A stretch of 64,000 nt of DNA from Sphingomonas sp. NBWT7 (GTDB lineage Bacteria > Pseudomonadota > Alphaproteobacteria > Sphingomonadales > Sphingomonadaceae): assembly GCF_014217605.1 (NCBI RefSeq), contig NZ_CP043639.1, forward strand, positions 2,131,501 to 2,195,500. The letters run 5' to 3'. The first letter of the stretch is position 1; every line of letters starts with the position of its first letter. Position numbers and translations under genes: made by a program. Positions 47,098 to 56,072 of the stretch are shown here, one piece after another. The notes under the pieces were generated by a model that searched no databases, had not been told where the DNA came from, and worked only from the letters and a program-made list of their open reading frames with translations.

Positions 47098-48690
47098 ATG
47101 AGCCGAATGGCGTGGATGACGACGGGCGGCGCCGCTGCCCTGCTGCTGGCCGCGCCCGCCCCCGCGCAGGTCGCGCCGCAGCGGCTCGACGCGCTAAAGA
47201 CCGAGGCCGCCGCCGGGGTCGAGAAGCGCGCCAAGCTGGTGCAGGAGATGATCGATTCGATCTTCAGCTTCGGCGAGCTCGGGATGCAGGAGATCGAGAC
47301 CTCGCGCTACATCACCGAGATCCTCGAGAAGAACGGTTTCACCGTCACGCGCGGCATCGCCGGCATCCCCACCGCGTGGTCGGCGACATGGACGCAAGGG
47401 TCCGGCGGGCCGACGATGGCGGTCGGCTCCGATCTCGACGGCATTCCCAAGGCGAGCCAGAAGCCCGGCGTCGCGTGGCGCGAACCGATGATCGCCGGCG
47501 CGCCCGGCCATGGCGAGGGGCACAACAGCGGCCAAGCGGTGAATATCGCCGCGGCGCTGGCGGTGAAGGACATCATGATCCGCGAGAAGATCCCCGGCAC
47601 GCTGCTGCTGTGGCCCGGCGTCGCTGAGGAACCGGTCGCGGCAAAGGCGTTCTTCGTGCGCGACGGCCTGTTCAAGGATGTCGACGCGGTGCTGTTCACC
47701 CACGTCAGCTCGAACCTGCAGACCAATTGGGGGCAGCCCTCGGGCACCGGCGGCGTGTCGGTGCTCTACACGTTCAATGGCGAGAGCGCGCATTCGGCCG
47801 GCGCGCCGTGGCGCGGGCGCAGCGCGCTCGACGCGGTCGAGCTGATGGACGCGGGCTGGAACTTCCGCCGCGAGCATCTGCGCCCCGAGCAGCGCTCGCA
47901 CTATGTCATCAAGGACGGCGGCGACTTTCCCAACGTCGTGCCCTCGACCGCCACCGTCTGGTATTATTTCCGCGAACAGTCGTTCGACGCGATCCGCAAG
48001 AATTACGAGATCGGTAGCAAGATCGCGACCGCCGCGGCGATGATGACCGATACGACCGTTTCCCACCGCATCATCGGCACCGCCGCCCCGCAGCACATGA
48101 ACCGCCCGATGGCGGAGGCGGCGTACGAGAATATCAAGAAGGTCGGCCTGCCGATCTGGACCGCGGAGGAACAGCAGTTCGCCAAGGCGGTGCAGAAGCT
48201 GGTCGGCGGCGAGCAGAAGGGGCTCGACACCGCGCTCGAGCCGATGAAGCCCCCCGAGGCCGAGCCCAAGAGCGGCGGATCGGACGATATCGGTGACGTG
48301 TCGTGGACCAAGCCGACGATCACCATCCGCTACCCCTCGAACATCCCGGAGCTGCCGGGGCACAATTGGTCGAACGCGATCGCGATGGCGACGCCGATCG
48401 CGCACAAGGGCGCGGTCGCCGGCGGCAAGGTGATGGCGATGACGCTGCTCGATCTGCTGACCCGCCCGGAACTCGTCACCGCGGCAAAGAGCTATTTCAC
48501 CGACGTGCAGACCAAGACGGTGAAATACCAGCCGATTTTGACCAACGAGAAGCCCTATATCGAGATGAACGCCGACATCATGGCGCAATTCCGCGATCGC
48601 ATGCGCCCGACCTATTACAACCCCAAGAAGTACAGCAGCTATCTCGAGCAGCTCGGCGTCAAGTGGCCGAGCATCACCAAGCCCGAGTGA
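47098..48690 (+). CDS. Exported M20-family amidohydrolase (AbgB-like)
   Basis: The 530-residue protein has a signal peptide (MSRMAWMTTGGAAALLLAAP, ending near PAQVAP), so it works in the periplasm. The M20 metal site residues are in MAVGSDLDGIP (Asp), GHGEGHNSGQAVN (His), WPGVAEEPVAAK (Glu-Glu) and AHSAGAPWRGRSALDAVELM (His). The overall pattern, with a dimerisation domain in the middle, matches p-aminobenzoyl-glutamate hydrolase subunit B and other amidohydrolases. It would cleave an amide-linked amino acid. AAGGGGGTTAGCG precedes the ATG at 47098. Confidence 0.9.
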   Translation: MSRMAWMTTGGAAALLLAAPAPAQVAPQRLDALKTEAAAGVEKRAKLVQEMIDSIFSFGELGMQEIETSRYITEILEKNGFTVTRGIAGIPTAWSATWTQGSGGPTMAVGSDLDGIPKASQKPGVAWREPMIAGAPGHGEGHNSGQAVNIAAALAVKDIMIREKIPGTLLLWPGVAEEPVAAKAFFVRDGLFKDVDAVLFTHVSSNLQTNWGQPSGTGGVSVLYTFNGESAHSAGAPWRGRSALDAVELMDAGWNFRREHLRPEQRSHYVIKDGGDFPNVVPSTATVWYYFREQSFDAIRKNYEIGSKIATAAAMMTDTTVSHRIIGTAAPQHMNRPMAEAAYENIKKVGLPIWTAEEQQFAKAVQKLVGGEQKGLDTALEPMKPPEAEPKSGGSDDIGDVSWTKPTITIRYPSNIPELPGHNWSNAIAMATPIAHKGAVAGGKVMAMTLLDLLTRPELVTAAKSYFTDVQTKTVKYQPILTNEKPYIEMNADIMAQFRDRMRPTYYNPKKYSSYLEQLGVKWPSITKPE

Positions 48691-48697
48691 CGCCACG

Positions 48698-49810
48698 ATG
48701 ATCGATCTGCCCGAAGATGACCGGCCGCTGCGCATCGCGGTGGTGGCGCATTTGCGCCATCCCATCGCGCCGCCCTTCATGGGCGGGATGGAGGCGCATT
48801 GCCACCAGCTCGCCGATGCGCTCGTCGCGCGCGGGCACGACGTGACGCTGTTCGCCAGCGCGGACAGCGACGCTGCGCTGCCGCTGCACGGCGTCACCCC
48901 GCAGCATTACGAGGCGGTGCTGCCGTGGGCGTTGTGGCACGGCACCGACGAGCTCACCGCGTTCCAAGACGCGGCGTTCGGGCGCGCCTGGGCGGCGATC
49001 GCGCACGGCGGCTTCGACGTGGTGCATAACAATGCGATGCACCCCGCGCTGCACCGCTGGGCGCTGCGCGATCACCAGCCGATGGTCACGTCGCTCCACG
49101 TCCCGCCGTTTGCAGGGCTGGCAAAGACGATCGCGGAGTGCGCCGCACCGTGGCTGCGACAGACGGTGACGTCACGGAGTCACGCGCGCAGCTGGTGGGC
49201 GGAGGTGCCTGCCACCGCCTCTGTTGTCCACAACGGGATCGACACCGCGCGCTGGCGCTTCTCGGCGCACGGCAACGGCCGCGCGATCTGGTGCGGACGG
49301 ATCACGCCGAACAAGGGAACCGCGGTGGCGGCGGCGGCGGCGGCGATCGCGCAGATACCGATCGACCTCTACGGCCCGATCGACTGCATGGATTACTTCG
49401 GTGATCACGTCGCGCCGCTACTTGGCGAGACCTGCGTCTACCACGGCCATCTCGGCGGCAACGCGCTGGTCGACGCGATCGGCGCCGCCTCGGTGCTCGT
49501 CTCGACGCCGATGTGGGACGAGCCGTTCGGGCTGGTCGCCGCCGAGGCGCTGGCGTGCGGCGTGCCCGTCGCGGCGATCGATCGCGGCGCGATGCGCGAA
49601 GTGGTGGGCGCAGCGGGTGCCTTCGCCTCGGACGATCCGGCCGATCTCGCCCGCGCGATCCGCGCCGCGATGGCGGTGCCGCGGCCCGATTGCCGCGCCT
49701 GGATCGAGCGCGCTTTCTCGGTCGCCGCGATGATCGACGGCTACGAGGCGGCTTATGCCGCTGCCATCCGCGCCTCGAGCAGCGCGAGGACGGTCGCCGT
49801 GCTGGCATAG
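48698..49810 (+). CDS. Glycosyltransferase family 4
   Basis: The 370-residue GT-B enzyme has the N-terminal GGMEAHCHQLADALVARGHD (start of the acceptor domain), the hinge VVHNGID at about residue 177, the donor-domain strand AIWCGRITPNKGT, and the C-terminal EPFGLVAAEALACGVPV, the E-x7-E motif of GT4. It transfers a sugar from an activated donor to an unknown acceptor. It starts 7 bases after the M20 gene but probably belongs with the convergent sugar operon: its last 58 bases overlap the 3' end of the GT2 gene. No signal peptide. Confidence 0.9.
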   Translation: MIDLPEDDRPLRIAVVAHLRHPIAPPFMGGMEAHCHQLADALVARGHDVTLFASADSDAALPLHGVTPQHYEAVLPWALWHGTDELTAFQDAAFGRAWAAIAHGGFDVVHNNAMHPALHRWALRDHQPMVTSLHVPPFAGLAKTIAECAAPWLRQTVTSRSHARSWWAEVPATASVVHNGIDTARWRFSAHGNGRAIWCGRITPNKGTAVAAAAAAIAQIPIDLYGPIDCMDYFGDHVAPLLGETCVYHGHLGGNALVDAIGAASVLVSTPMWDEPFGLVAAEALACGVPVAAIDRGAMREVVGAAGAFASDDPADLARAIRAAMAVPRPDCRAWIERAFSVAAMIDGYEAAYAAAIRASSSARTVAVLA

Positions 49811-50652
49811 GGCTGGTCCGCCTGCTGCCGCGTCAACGCCAGATCCGCCTCGTTGACGTCGCGTAGCCGGACGTGCTCACCCTTCTCCAGGCGCACCAGG
49901 CCCATCAGCGTGAACGCGCGCAGCCAGTGCTCCATCGTGAAATGCCCCCATTTGTCGCGGAAGCGCGCGGCATTGGCGATCACGCTGTCGACATGGTGGA
50001 CCGGCGGCATGTGGTGTGTATGGTGCTGGTGATAGACGCGCGCGCCGCGGCACCAGTGGATCGGAATGCCTGCCTCCACCACCATCCGCCCGAAGTCGGT
50101 ATCCTCGCCGCCGTAGCCGACGTAGCGCTCGTCGAACCCGCCGAGTGCGAGGAACGTCGCGCGGCGCATCGCGAAGTTGAGCGACCAGAAGCAGCGATAG
50201 TCGCTGCACGCGCCGGTCGCCTCGACCGGCGGCCCCGCGCGTTCCGAATGCTTGACGCCGATCCGCGCGAACCGATCGATGTCGATCCCGGTGTCGGTCG
50301 CGCCGGCGGGCAAGTACAGCACCTCGCCCATCAGCACCGCGTCCATCTCGCCAAGCAGCCGGGCATAGTCGCCGACGAACGCCGGATCGGGAATGCAATC
50401 GACGTCGAGGAAGATCAGCGTCTCGCCCTCGGCCGCGCGCGCGGCGGCGTTGCGCGCTGCGGCGAGCGGGATGCCGCCGCCGCCGATCATCAGCTGGCGT
50501 ACCGGAAAGCGCGTTTCGGGCAGCACATAAGGTTCGTCCTGCATCACCGCGATGACGAGTTCGTCGGGCGGCACCAGCTGCGCATCGAGCCCCAAGACGA
50601 TGTTGTGCAGGTGCCCGGCGCGGCCACCGGCAAGCGTGCAAACGGAAATCAT
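49753..50652 (-). CDS. Glycosyltransferase family 2, galactosyltransferase-like C-terminus
   Basis: The 299-residue GT-A enzyme opens MISVCTLAGGRAGHLHNIVL and has the metal-binding LIFLDVDCIPDP (DxD-like Asp-Val-Asp) near residue 95 and NFAMRRATFLALGGFDERYV-GYGGEDTDFG, the pattern of the glycosyltransferase 7C domain seen in beta-1,4-galactosyltransferases. The ATG at 50652 overlaps the stop of the upstream gene (ATGA), so the two are coupled. It is the last gene of the three-gene sugar operon, and its 3' end overlaps that of the GT4 gene on the other strand. Acceptor and donor are unknown. Confidence 0.88.
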   Translation of the reverse strand: MISVCTLAGGRAGHLHNIVLGLDAQLVPPDELVIAVMQDEPYVLPETRFPVRQLMIGGGGIPLAAARNAAARAAEGETLIFLDVDCIPDPAFVGDYARLLGEMDAVLMGEVLYLPAGATDTGIDIDRFARIGVKHSERAGPPVEATGACSDYRCFWSLNFAMRRATFLALGGFDERYVGYGGEDTDFGRMVVEAGIPIHWCRGARVYHQHHTHHMPPVHHVDSVIANAARFRDKWGHFTMEHWLRAFTLMGLVRLEKGEHVRLRDVNEADLALTRQQADQPYASTATVLALLEARMAAA

Positions 50653-51797
50653 GCGTGTTGTTCCGGCAGGAGGGAGAGGATTTCGACGTCGGGCGCGGCC
50701 CAGGCGGCATCGGCCAGCGTGCACAGCCAGGAAGCAGCGTCGGTCGCGGCATCGCGGTTCACCAGCGCGCGCTGGCGCGTCAGATCGAGCGCGTCGGCGC
50801 GTGCCCACGCCGCGGCCCACGCACCGCCATGCGCCGGCCAGTGATCGAGCATCACCGCCGCGCCCGCGGCGTCGAGCATCCGCGCCTTCCACAATTGTTC
50901 GTCGAAATAGCGCCATTCCGGCACTACGATCCACGGCCGCCCGGCGGCCGCGATCATGTGCACCGTCGTGTTGCCGGCGGACGAGACGATCCGGTCCGCC
51001 GCCGCGATATAGGTCGCCGGGCAATCGACCCAGCCGAGATGATGGAGGTTTCCCGGCATCGTCTCGTGCCATTCGCGCTCGACCGCGCCGATCGTCAGCC
51101 ACATCGCGTCGGGCATCGCGCGCGCGCCAAGCGTCAGCGGCGTCGCGGGGGTGCCGCTGCCGCCGCCGCCCGCGATCACCAGGACGATTTCGCCCGAAGC
51201 CGGCAGGCCGAGCGCCGCGCGCGCCGCCGCCTTCTCGATCGGCGCGCCGATCGTGGCGGCATCGATGCCAACGCCCGCCGCATAATGCGTCTTCGCCAGC
51301 ATCCAGGCGGGCCTGCCGGGCTGCTCCAGCGTGGGTGCATAGGGCGCAAGGATGCCGAGCGCCGCCTCATATGCCGCCATATGCCCCGCGTCGTCGCGGT
51401 CGCCGTGCTGCAGCACACTAACGCATGGGATTGACGCGATCCGTGCGAGCTGCGCGAGTTCGGCGGACACGTCGGTGACGAACAGCGCCGGGCGTGCGGT
51501 GTCGAACCACTGCGTGATCGTCGCAATCGCGCGCGTGATGCTGCCCCAGCCAAGCGGCGCGCAGTGCAGCGTTGTCGGCGTGCGTACGTTGGCGAGCGCG
51601 GGCGCGGCATCGGCGGGCGCCTCGAACAGCGATGGAATCGTTTGAACGCGGACATGCGTGCCGAGCGGCGGAAAGATGTCGTCGCGCGCACAGAACAGCG
51701 TCACCGGCCGCTGCGGCATCGCATTGACGATCGCCGCCGCGCGCTCGGCGTGGCCGCGCCCCTGATGGTGGACGAAATAGCCGATCGGGCGCGTCAT
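50649..51797 (-). CDS. MurG-like glycosyltransferase (GT-B)
   Basis: This 382-residue protein begins MTRPIGYFVHHQGRGHAERA; the GHAER glycine-rich loop and the later ADRIVSSAGNTTVHMIAAAG with PWIVVPEWRYFDEQLWKA match GT28/MGT-type enzymes in which the SAG segment binds the donor diphosphate. It would add a sugar from a nucleotide donor. The gene is coupled at both ends by ATGA overlaps (51797/51794 upstream and 50652/50649 downstream) and is the second gene of the operon started by the sucrose-phosphate-synthase-like fusion. Confidence 0.85.
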   Translation of the reverse strand: MTRPIGYFVHHQGRGHAERAAAIVNAMPQRPVTLFCARDDIFPPLGTHVRVQTIPSLFEAPADAAPALANVRTPTTLHCAPLGWGSITRAIATITQWFDTARPALFVTDVSAELAQLARIASIPCVSVLQHGDRDDAGHMAAYEAALGILAPYAPTLEQPGRPAWMLAKTHYAAGVGIDAATIGAPIEKAAARAALGLPASGEIVLVIAGGGGSGTPATPLTLGARAMPDAMWLTIGAVEREWHETMPGNLHHLGWVDCPATYIAAADRIVSSAGNTTVHMIAAAGRPWIVVPEWRYFDEQLWKARMLDAAGAAVMLDHWPAHGGAWAAAWARADALDLTRQRALVNRDAATDAASWLCTLADAAWAAPDVEILSLLPEQHA

Positions 51798-53836
51798 GCC
51801 GCAGCCTGACCGGCGAACGCACGCATTCCCTCGACGACGCCGCCGGCATGCGGCCGGCGCGAGACGTAGATCGTCGGACGGCCGATCAGCGGCTTCAGCT
51901 CGGCGCTGTGATTGGCGACGAGGATACCGTTACGCACCTGGCTCAGCATGTCGAGATCGTTGCCGCTGTCACCGGCGGCATAGACGTGCTCCGCCGCGAT
52001 GCCGAGCGCCTTGGCCACCCATTTCATCGCCGCGCCCTTGCCCGCCCGCGCCGGCAGGATATCGAGCAGACGCCCGTGGCTGTGGATCACGCGCACCGGC
52101 AGGTGGGCAACGGCATCGCGCACCGCCGCGATCGCGCCGCGCGCCTCGACGAAATAGCTGCGCTTGTAGCGGCGCTGCTCTACCGCCGGCTGGCGCTCGA
52201 CCCCGGCAAGCGCGCCGACCGCCGCGTCGAATGCGTCCGGGTTCCAGCCCTCGTCGATCCACTCGGCATAGGCCGTGTCGGGCCGCAGCCGCGCGCCGTC
52301 GCGCCAGTAGATCTCGCTGCCGACCGAGGTGATCAGCACGCGCGGCGTCGGCTGGCGCCATTCGCGCAGCAGCCGCTCCGCCTCCTGCAGCGAGCGCCCC
52401 GTCGCGACCCCGAACGCGAGCGTCGGCTGCGAAGCGAGGAACGGCGCGACGTCCGCCGCCCCGGCGGTGCACCCCGTCAGCGTGTTGTCGATATCGCACA
52501 ACAGCAGCCTTGTCGGCGCGGTCACTGCCGCCGGCACCGAGCGAAGCGACCGTACGACCTCGACGAAGCGCGCGGCATAGCCGTGCCAATCGAGCGTCTT
52601 GCTGCGGATCGCCCCTTCCGCCGAGCAGCGTGCCCATTCGATCTCGTCGTCGAGCAGCGCGCGGATCGCATTGGCAAAGGCCTGCGGGTCGCGCGGGTCG
52701 GCGATCCGGCCGTGATGCAGCGTCGCGACGATATCGGCCGGCCCGCCGTGGCAGGTTGCGACCACCGGCACGCCGTGCAACGCCGCCTCGGTCAGCGTCA
52801 GCCCATAGGGCTCGACCAGCGCGGGATTGACGAACACCCCGCCTGAAGCGCGCGCCAGTGCGTAGAGCGCGGCGATATCCGCGCGGCTGTGCCGCTTGGG
52901 CAGTGCCATGCTGCCGTAGAGGTCGTGCGTGTCCATCCGCGCGAGCAGCGAGGAGATCACCGCGCGCTGTTCGGGCTCGCCGCTGTCGGGCCCGTCGCGC
53001 AAGCCCGCAACGATCACCAGGTTCGCACGTGCGCGCAGATCGGTGTCGGCGCCGTACAGGTCGACCAGCCCGGCGAGGTTCTTCTTCGCCACCGCGCGCG
53101 CGATCGCGAGGATCATCGGCTTTTCCGGATCGCGCAGGAACGGCGCGATGAGGCGACGCGTCCCGTCGAGATCGGTTGGCGAGGTCTCCGCGATCCCGGC
53201 CCCCGGCGGCAGGCAGTGGATCCGCGTCGGACACGCCGTCGGATAGAGCATCAGCTGCCGCTCCGCCTCGTCGCGCGATGATGCGACGATCAGGTCCGCC
53301 GCGCCGATTGCGTCGGCTTCCTCAGCCAGGCGGCACGTCATACCCGGATCGTCGATCCCGCTGTGCAGCTTGTCGATACCGAGCGAGTGCGCGGTGTAGA
53401 CGAAGGGGATGCCGAAGCGGTCACGCACCTTGCGCGCGACCTCCGCCGCGTCGGCGAAATGCGCGTGGATCACGTCGGGCAGACGCGGCACGCTCGCAAG
53501 ATGCGCGATCAGCGCCTCGGCGAATGCGCCGCGGTCGGCGGCATTGGCTTCCTTCGACAGGTAGGCGCGATTGGCGGTCGCGATGCGCCGCACCGCCAGC
53601 TTGGCGTCGATCGGTTCGTACGGCACCGCATAGGCCGCCCCCAGGGCCGGATCGTCGATCAGCCGCGTGATGATCTCGACCCCGGTGACGTCGTCACGCA
53701 AGGCGAGCGCCTGCGCCGCGCCGAGCGCGTAGGTGATGTGGCCGCCGGTATCGGCCGTCAGTCCGAACTCGACCGGCGGCCCCTTCAGGCAGCCACCGAG
53801 CGCGATGGAGAGGATAAGCAGCGGCGCGGCCCCCAA
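51794..53836 (-). CDS. Sucrose-phosphate synthase-like glycosyltransferase fused to a sucrose-phosphatase-like HAD domain
   Basis: This 680-residue protein is a fusion. Residues 1-430 are a GT4 glycosyltransferase of the sucrose-phosphate synthase (SPS) type: ADTGGHITYALGAAQAL at 28-44, AKKNLAGLVDLYG near 250, LPKRHSRADIAALYALA near 312 and NPALVEPYGLTLTEAALHGV at 337-356. Residues 440-680 are a HAD phosphatase: DIDNT at 448-452, GVATGRS near 476 and GDSGND at 622-627. The product may be sucrose, mannosylfructose (whose Agrobacterium enzyme is SPS-like) or a related glycoside. The only NTG start at the right place is TTG at 53836, with no ribosome site; the frame is open upstream. First gene of the operon. 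Confidence 0.85.
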   Translation of the reverse strand: MGAAPLLILSIALGGCLKGPPVEFGLTADTGGHITYALGAAQALALRDDVTGVEIITRLIDDPALGAAYAVPYEPIDAKLAVRRIATANRAYLSKEANAADRGAFAEALIAHLASVPRLPDVIHAHFADAAEVARKVRDRFGIPFVYTAHSLGIDKLHSGIDDPGMTCRLAEEADAIGAADLIVASSRDEAERQLMLYPTACPTRIHCLPPGAGIAETSPTDLDGTRRLIAPFLRDPEKPMILAIARAVAKKNLAGLVDLYGADTDLRARANLVIVAGLRDGPDSGEPEQRAVISSLLARMDTHDLYGSMALPKRHSRADIAALYALARASGGVFVNPALVEPYGLTLTEAALHGVPVVATCHGGPADIVATLHHGRIADPRDPQAFANAIRALLDDEIEWARCSAEGAIRSKTLDWHGYAARFVEVVRSLRSVPAAVTAPTRLLLCDIDNTLTGCTAGAADVAPFLASQPTLAFGVATGRSLQEAERLLREWRQPTPRVLITSVGSEIYWRDGARLRPDTAYAEWIDEGWNPDAFDAAVGALAGVERQPAVEQRRYKRSYFVEARGAIAAVRDAVAHLPVRVIHSHGRLLDILPARAGKGAAMKWVAKALGIAAEHVYAAGDSGNDLDMLSQVRNGILVANHSAELKPLIGRPTIYVSRRPHAGGVVEGMRAFAGQAAA

Positions 53837-53948
53837 GACGTCGAAATGCCAGCCACTTCGATTCGCTTCCTCAACGAAGATCCCTTGCGCGTGGTTTCTC
53901 CGCGCCGGTAAAATATGATGCTGATCTGAATCAGTTATTGTGCCGGCT

Positions 53949-54878
53949 TCACCAGCCCGGCGGTATCCAGTCGAACGCGTGGATCGCCGACGACCCTGTC
54001 CAGCGCTTGCACAGCTTTTCCAGCGGCCAGAACAGCAGCAGGCCGAGCGCGAGGCCGGGAAAGAAGCCGAACATGAAGATGCCGAAGCTCAGTCCCTCAC
54101 CCGATTGGCCGAAGATTGCCTGGGCAACGCCGACGCCGATCACGACACCGAGCGCCAGGAACGCGAGCTCGAGCCCGACGAACACGAGAAGCAGCAGCCC
54201 TTGCCACAGCGACGCGCCCTTCGTCGCTCTGGCGCGCTCCGCGGCGCGCGCGGCGCGCGCGGCGCGCGCCTGCTGCTGCAGCCGTTCGCGCTGCGGCGCC
54301 GTCAGCGACCCGTCGAAGCGCAGCCGGCGGACGAAGAGGATGAGCCCGAACATCACCGACACGCTGGCGAAGGTGACGTAGAAGCCGGGCGGCTGGCGCG
54401 TGCCGACCGCGGCGAGGAACAGCAGCACCAGCGTCACGCCGACGATCGTGCCGTAGCTCGGCTGCATCGACGCGTCAGGATCGCGCGCCGGCCGTTCCGG
54501 CGGGCGATGCGCCAGCAACCGCGCCGGCGCATCGGCATAGTGGCGAAGCGATCCGAACAGCGCGAGTGCGATCAGCGACAGCACGACACCGAAGAGCGCC
54601 GCCCGCCCCGTGCCGCCGATGTCGGGCAGCACCCGCGCCAACAGCAGCCAGCCGAGCGTGGCGAAGATCGGCAGCGCGACGACGTGCAGCATTACCGCGC
54701 GCAGCCCGGTACGCATGAAGCCCGCGTACTCGTCGTCGGACACGCGGATCGCGGGGCCATGGCCGCGGCGCCGGAAGAACCAGGTGTCGCCGACGCGTTC
54801 GAACTGCGGCGGCAGCGCCGCGACGCGGTCGATACCGGCACGGCGGTGGAGGCGATGGGATCGGGATGCGGTCGTCAT
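53949..54878 (-). CDS. Hypothetical membrane protein, 309 residues
   Basis: Begins MTTASRSHRLHRRAGIDRVA with a basic N-terminus. Hydrophobic spans occur near residues 60-80, 90-110, 145-165, 170-190, 235-260 and 268-290. A basic, Ala/Arg-rich stretch (ARAARAARAAERARATKGAS) lies between the fourth and fifth spans and may be a cytoplasmic coiled coil. I do not recognise the family. GGGGAGAGCATC precedes the ATG at 54878. A TetR regulator gene lies just upstream in the same orientation and ends 25 bases before it, so it may control this gene. Confidence 0.75.
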   Translation of the reverse strand: MTTASRSHRLHRRAGIDRVAALPPQFERVGDTWFFRRRGHGPAIRVSDDEYAGFMRTGLRAVMLHVVALPIFATLGWLLLARVLPDIGGTGRAALFGVVLSLIALALFGSLRHYADAPARLLAHRPPERPARDPDASMQPSYGTIVGVTLVLLFLAAVGTRQPPGFYVTFASVSVMFGLILFVRRLRFDGSLTAPQRERLQQQARAARAARAAERARATKGASLWQGLLLLVFVGLELAFLALGVVIGVGVAQAIFGQSGEGLSFGIFMFGFFPGLALGLLLFWPLEKLCKRWTGSSAIHAFDWIPPGW

Positions 54879-54903
54879 GATGCTCTCCCCTGTCGGAACG
54901 GCT

Positions 54904-55491
54904 CTAGCGCGCGGCGGCGAGGCTCTCGCGCACGCGGGCGAGCGCGACCGCTTCGGGATCGTGCTGCCCCATCGCCGCCCACGATCCGGTGATCGCGAAG
55001 CTGCAATGACCGTGCACCGTCGCGACGAGTGAGCGCGCAAAGGTGCCGAGTGCCTCGTCGACGGGACGGTCGAGCGCGGTGGCGACCTCGGCGGCGACGA
55101 TGCGCATCAGCCGCCCGCGCATCTCCTGCTGCTCGGGCGACAGCGTCTCGCGCGCCGGGCGGTGATCGTAGATCGCGGCCCAGCGATGCGGATTGTCGCG
55201 CGCAAAGGCGAAATAACCCGCCACCAGCGCCGCGATCCGATCCTCGCCCGCGGCGTCGAGGTAGTCCACCAGCGTCCGCGACCATTCGACGAAGCTGGCG
55301 GTGTTCACCGCCGTCACCAACCCGTCGACGTTGCCAAAGACGTTGTGGATCGTGCCGATCGTATAGCCGACACGCTTGGTGACCTCGCGCGCGGAAAAGG
55401 CCGCGAAGCCCTTCTCCGCCATCACGGCGGTGCCCGCATCGACCAACAACTTGGTCAGTTCGTCACGGCTGTGGTCGGATCGTCGGCCCAT
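54904..55491 (-). CDS. TetR-family regulator with WHG-type C-terminus
   Basis: The 195-residue protein has the TetR HTH (about residues 10-55) with LTKLLVDAGTAVMAEKGFAA and GYTIGTIHNVFGNVDGLVTA. The C-terminal domain includes RWAAIYDHRPA, the region typical of WHG-domain regulators, and FARSLVATVHGHCSFAITGS, whose HGHC element gives the subfamily its look. It is cotranscribed, and probably involved in control of, the membrane-protein gene downstream. No operator palindrome was evident in the short gap upstream. Confidence 0.88.
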   Translation of the reverse strand: MGRRSDHSRDELTKLLVDAGTAVMAEKGFAAFSAREVTKRVGYTIGTIHNVFGNVDGLVTAVNTASFVEWSRTLVDYLDAAGEDRIAALVAGYFAFARDNPHRWAAIYDHRPARETLSPEQQEMRGRLMRIVAAEVATALDRPVDEALGTFARSLVATVHGHCSFAITGSWAAMGQHDPEAVALARVRESLAAAR

Positions 55492-55570
55492 CTGGCGGCG
55501 TGGCTTTCGTTGAAGGAATCAGCCGGTCGGCCGCCGCGGGGGGCGGCGGCCGCTTCGGCACGATGGCAGG

Positions 55571-56020
55571 TCAGCCGACGCGGCGGAACAGCCGCCCGCT
55601 GCGCGGTGTCGCATCGCTCGTCGCATCATACGATTCGAGCCGCGTCATCAGCCCGTTCTCGGTCCGCACGATCCGGAACAGGCGCGTGCCCGATGGGCCG
55701 CGGCCGGCATCGGTCGGGCGGAACTTGTACAGTTTGATGATGACCGATTCCATCTCGGGCGTCGCGGTGCACTTCAGCTCCTCGAACGTCTGATAGCCCT
55801 CGGCGCTCAGCCGGCATCCGGTCGAGCCCGCGCTCGGCCCCAGCGTCAGCGTGCGGGTGACGAAGATCGCGACGCCGTCTCGCCCCTCCCCGCCGACGCG
55901 GCCGAGCGATTCCTCCCACACATAGGTGCCGTACCAGGTGGGCAGCGGCGCGGCTGAGGCGGGAAGCGCGGCCAGCGCGCCGGTGATGCCGAGCATCGCG
56001 GTGGTGAACCAGTTTGCCAT
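55571..56020 (-). CDS. Secreted hypothetical protein, 149 residues
   Basis: The signal peptide MANWFTTAMLGITGALAALP probably ends at ASA-APLP. The mature part is strand-rich (PTWYGTYVWEESLGRVGG, GVAIFVTRTLTLGP, LFRIVRTENGLMTRLESYDA) with two cysteines in GCRLSAEGYQTFEELKC that could form a disulphide in the periplasm. It looks like a lipocalin-like or small beta-barrel protein, but I cannot name a family. GAGGAGATTCCCC precedes the ATG at 56020. Confidence 0.75.
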   Translation of the reverse strand: MANWFTTAMLGITGALAALPASAAPLPTWYGTYVWEESLGRVGGEGRDGVAIFVTRTLTLGPSAGSTGCRLSAEGYQTFEELKCTATPEMESVIIKLYKFRPTDAGRGPSGTRLFRIVRTENGLMTRLESYDATSDATPRSGRLFRRVG

Positions 56021-56072
56021 GGGGAATCTCCTCTCGCGTGTGTGTCTGAAACGTGGTTGGTGGAAATCGGCC

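Noticed and set aside
53940-54992. 350-codon plus-strand frame over the hypothetical membrane protein gene
   Set aside because: Composition is shadow-like; the minus-strand frame has clear membrane spans and a good ribosome site.
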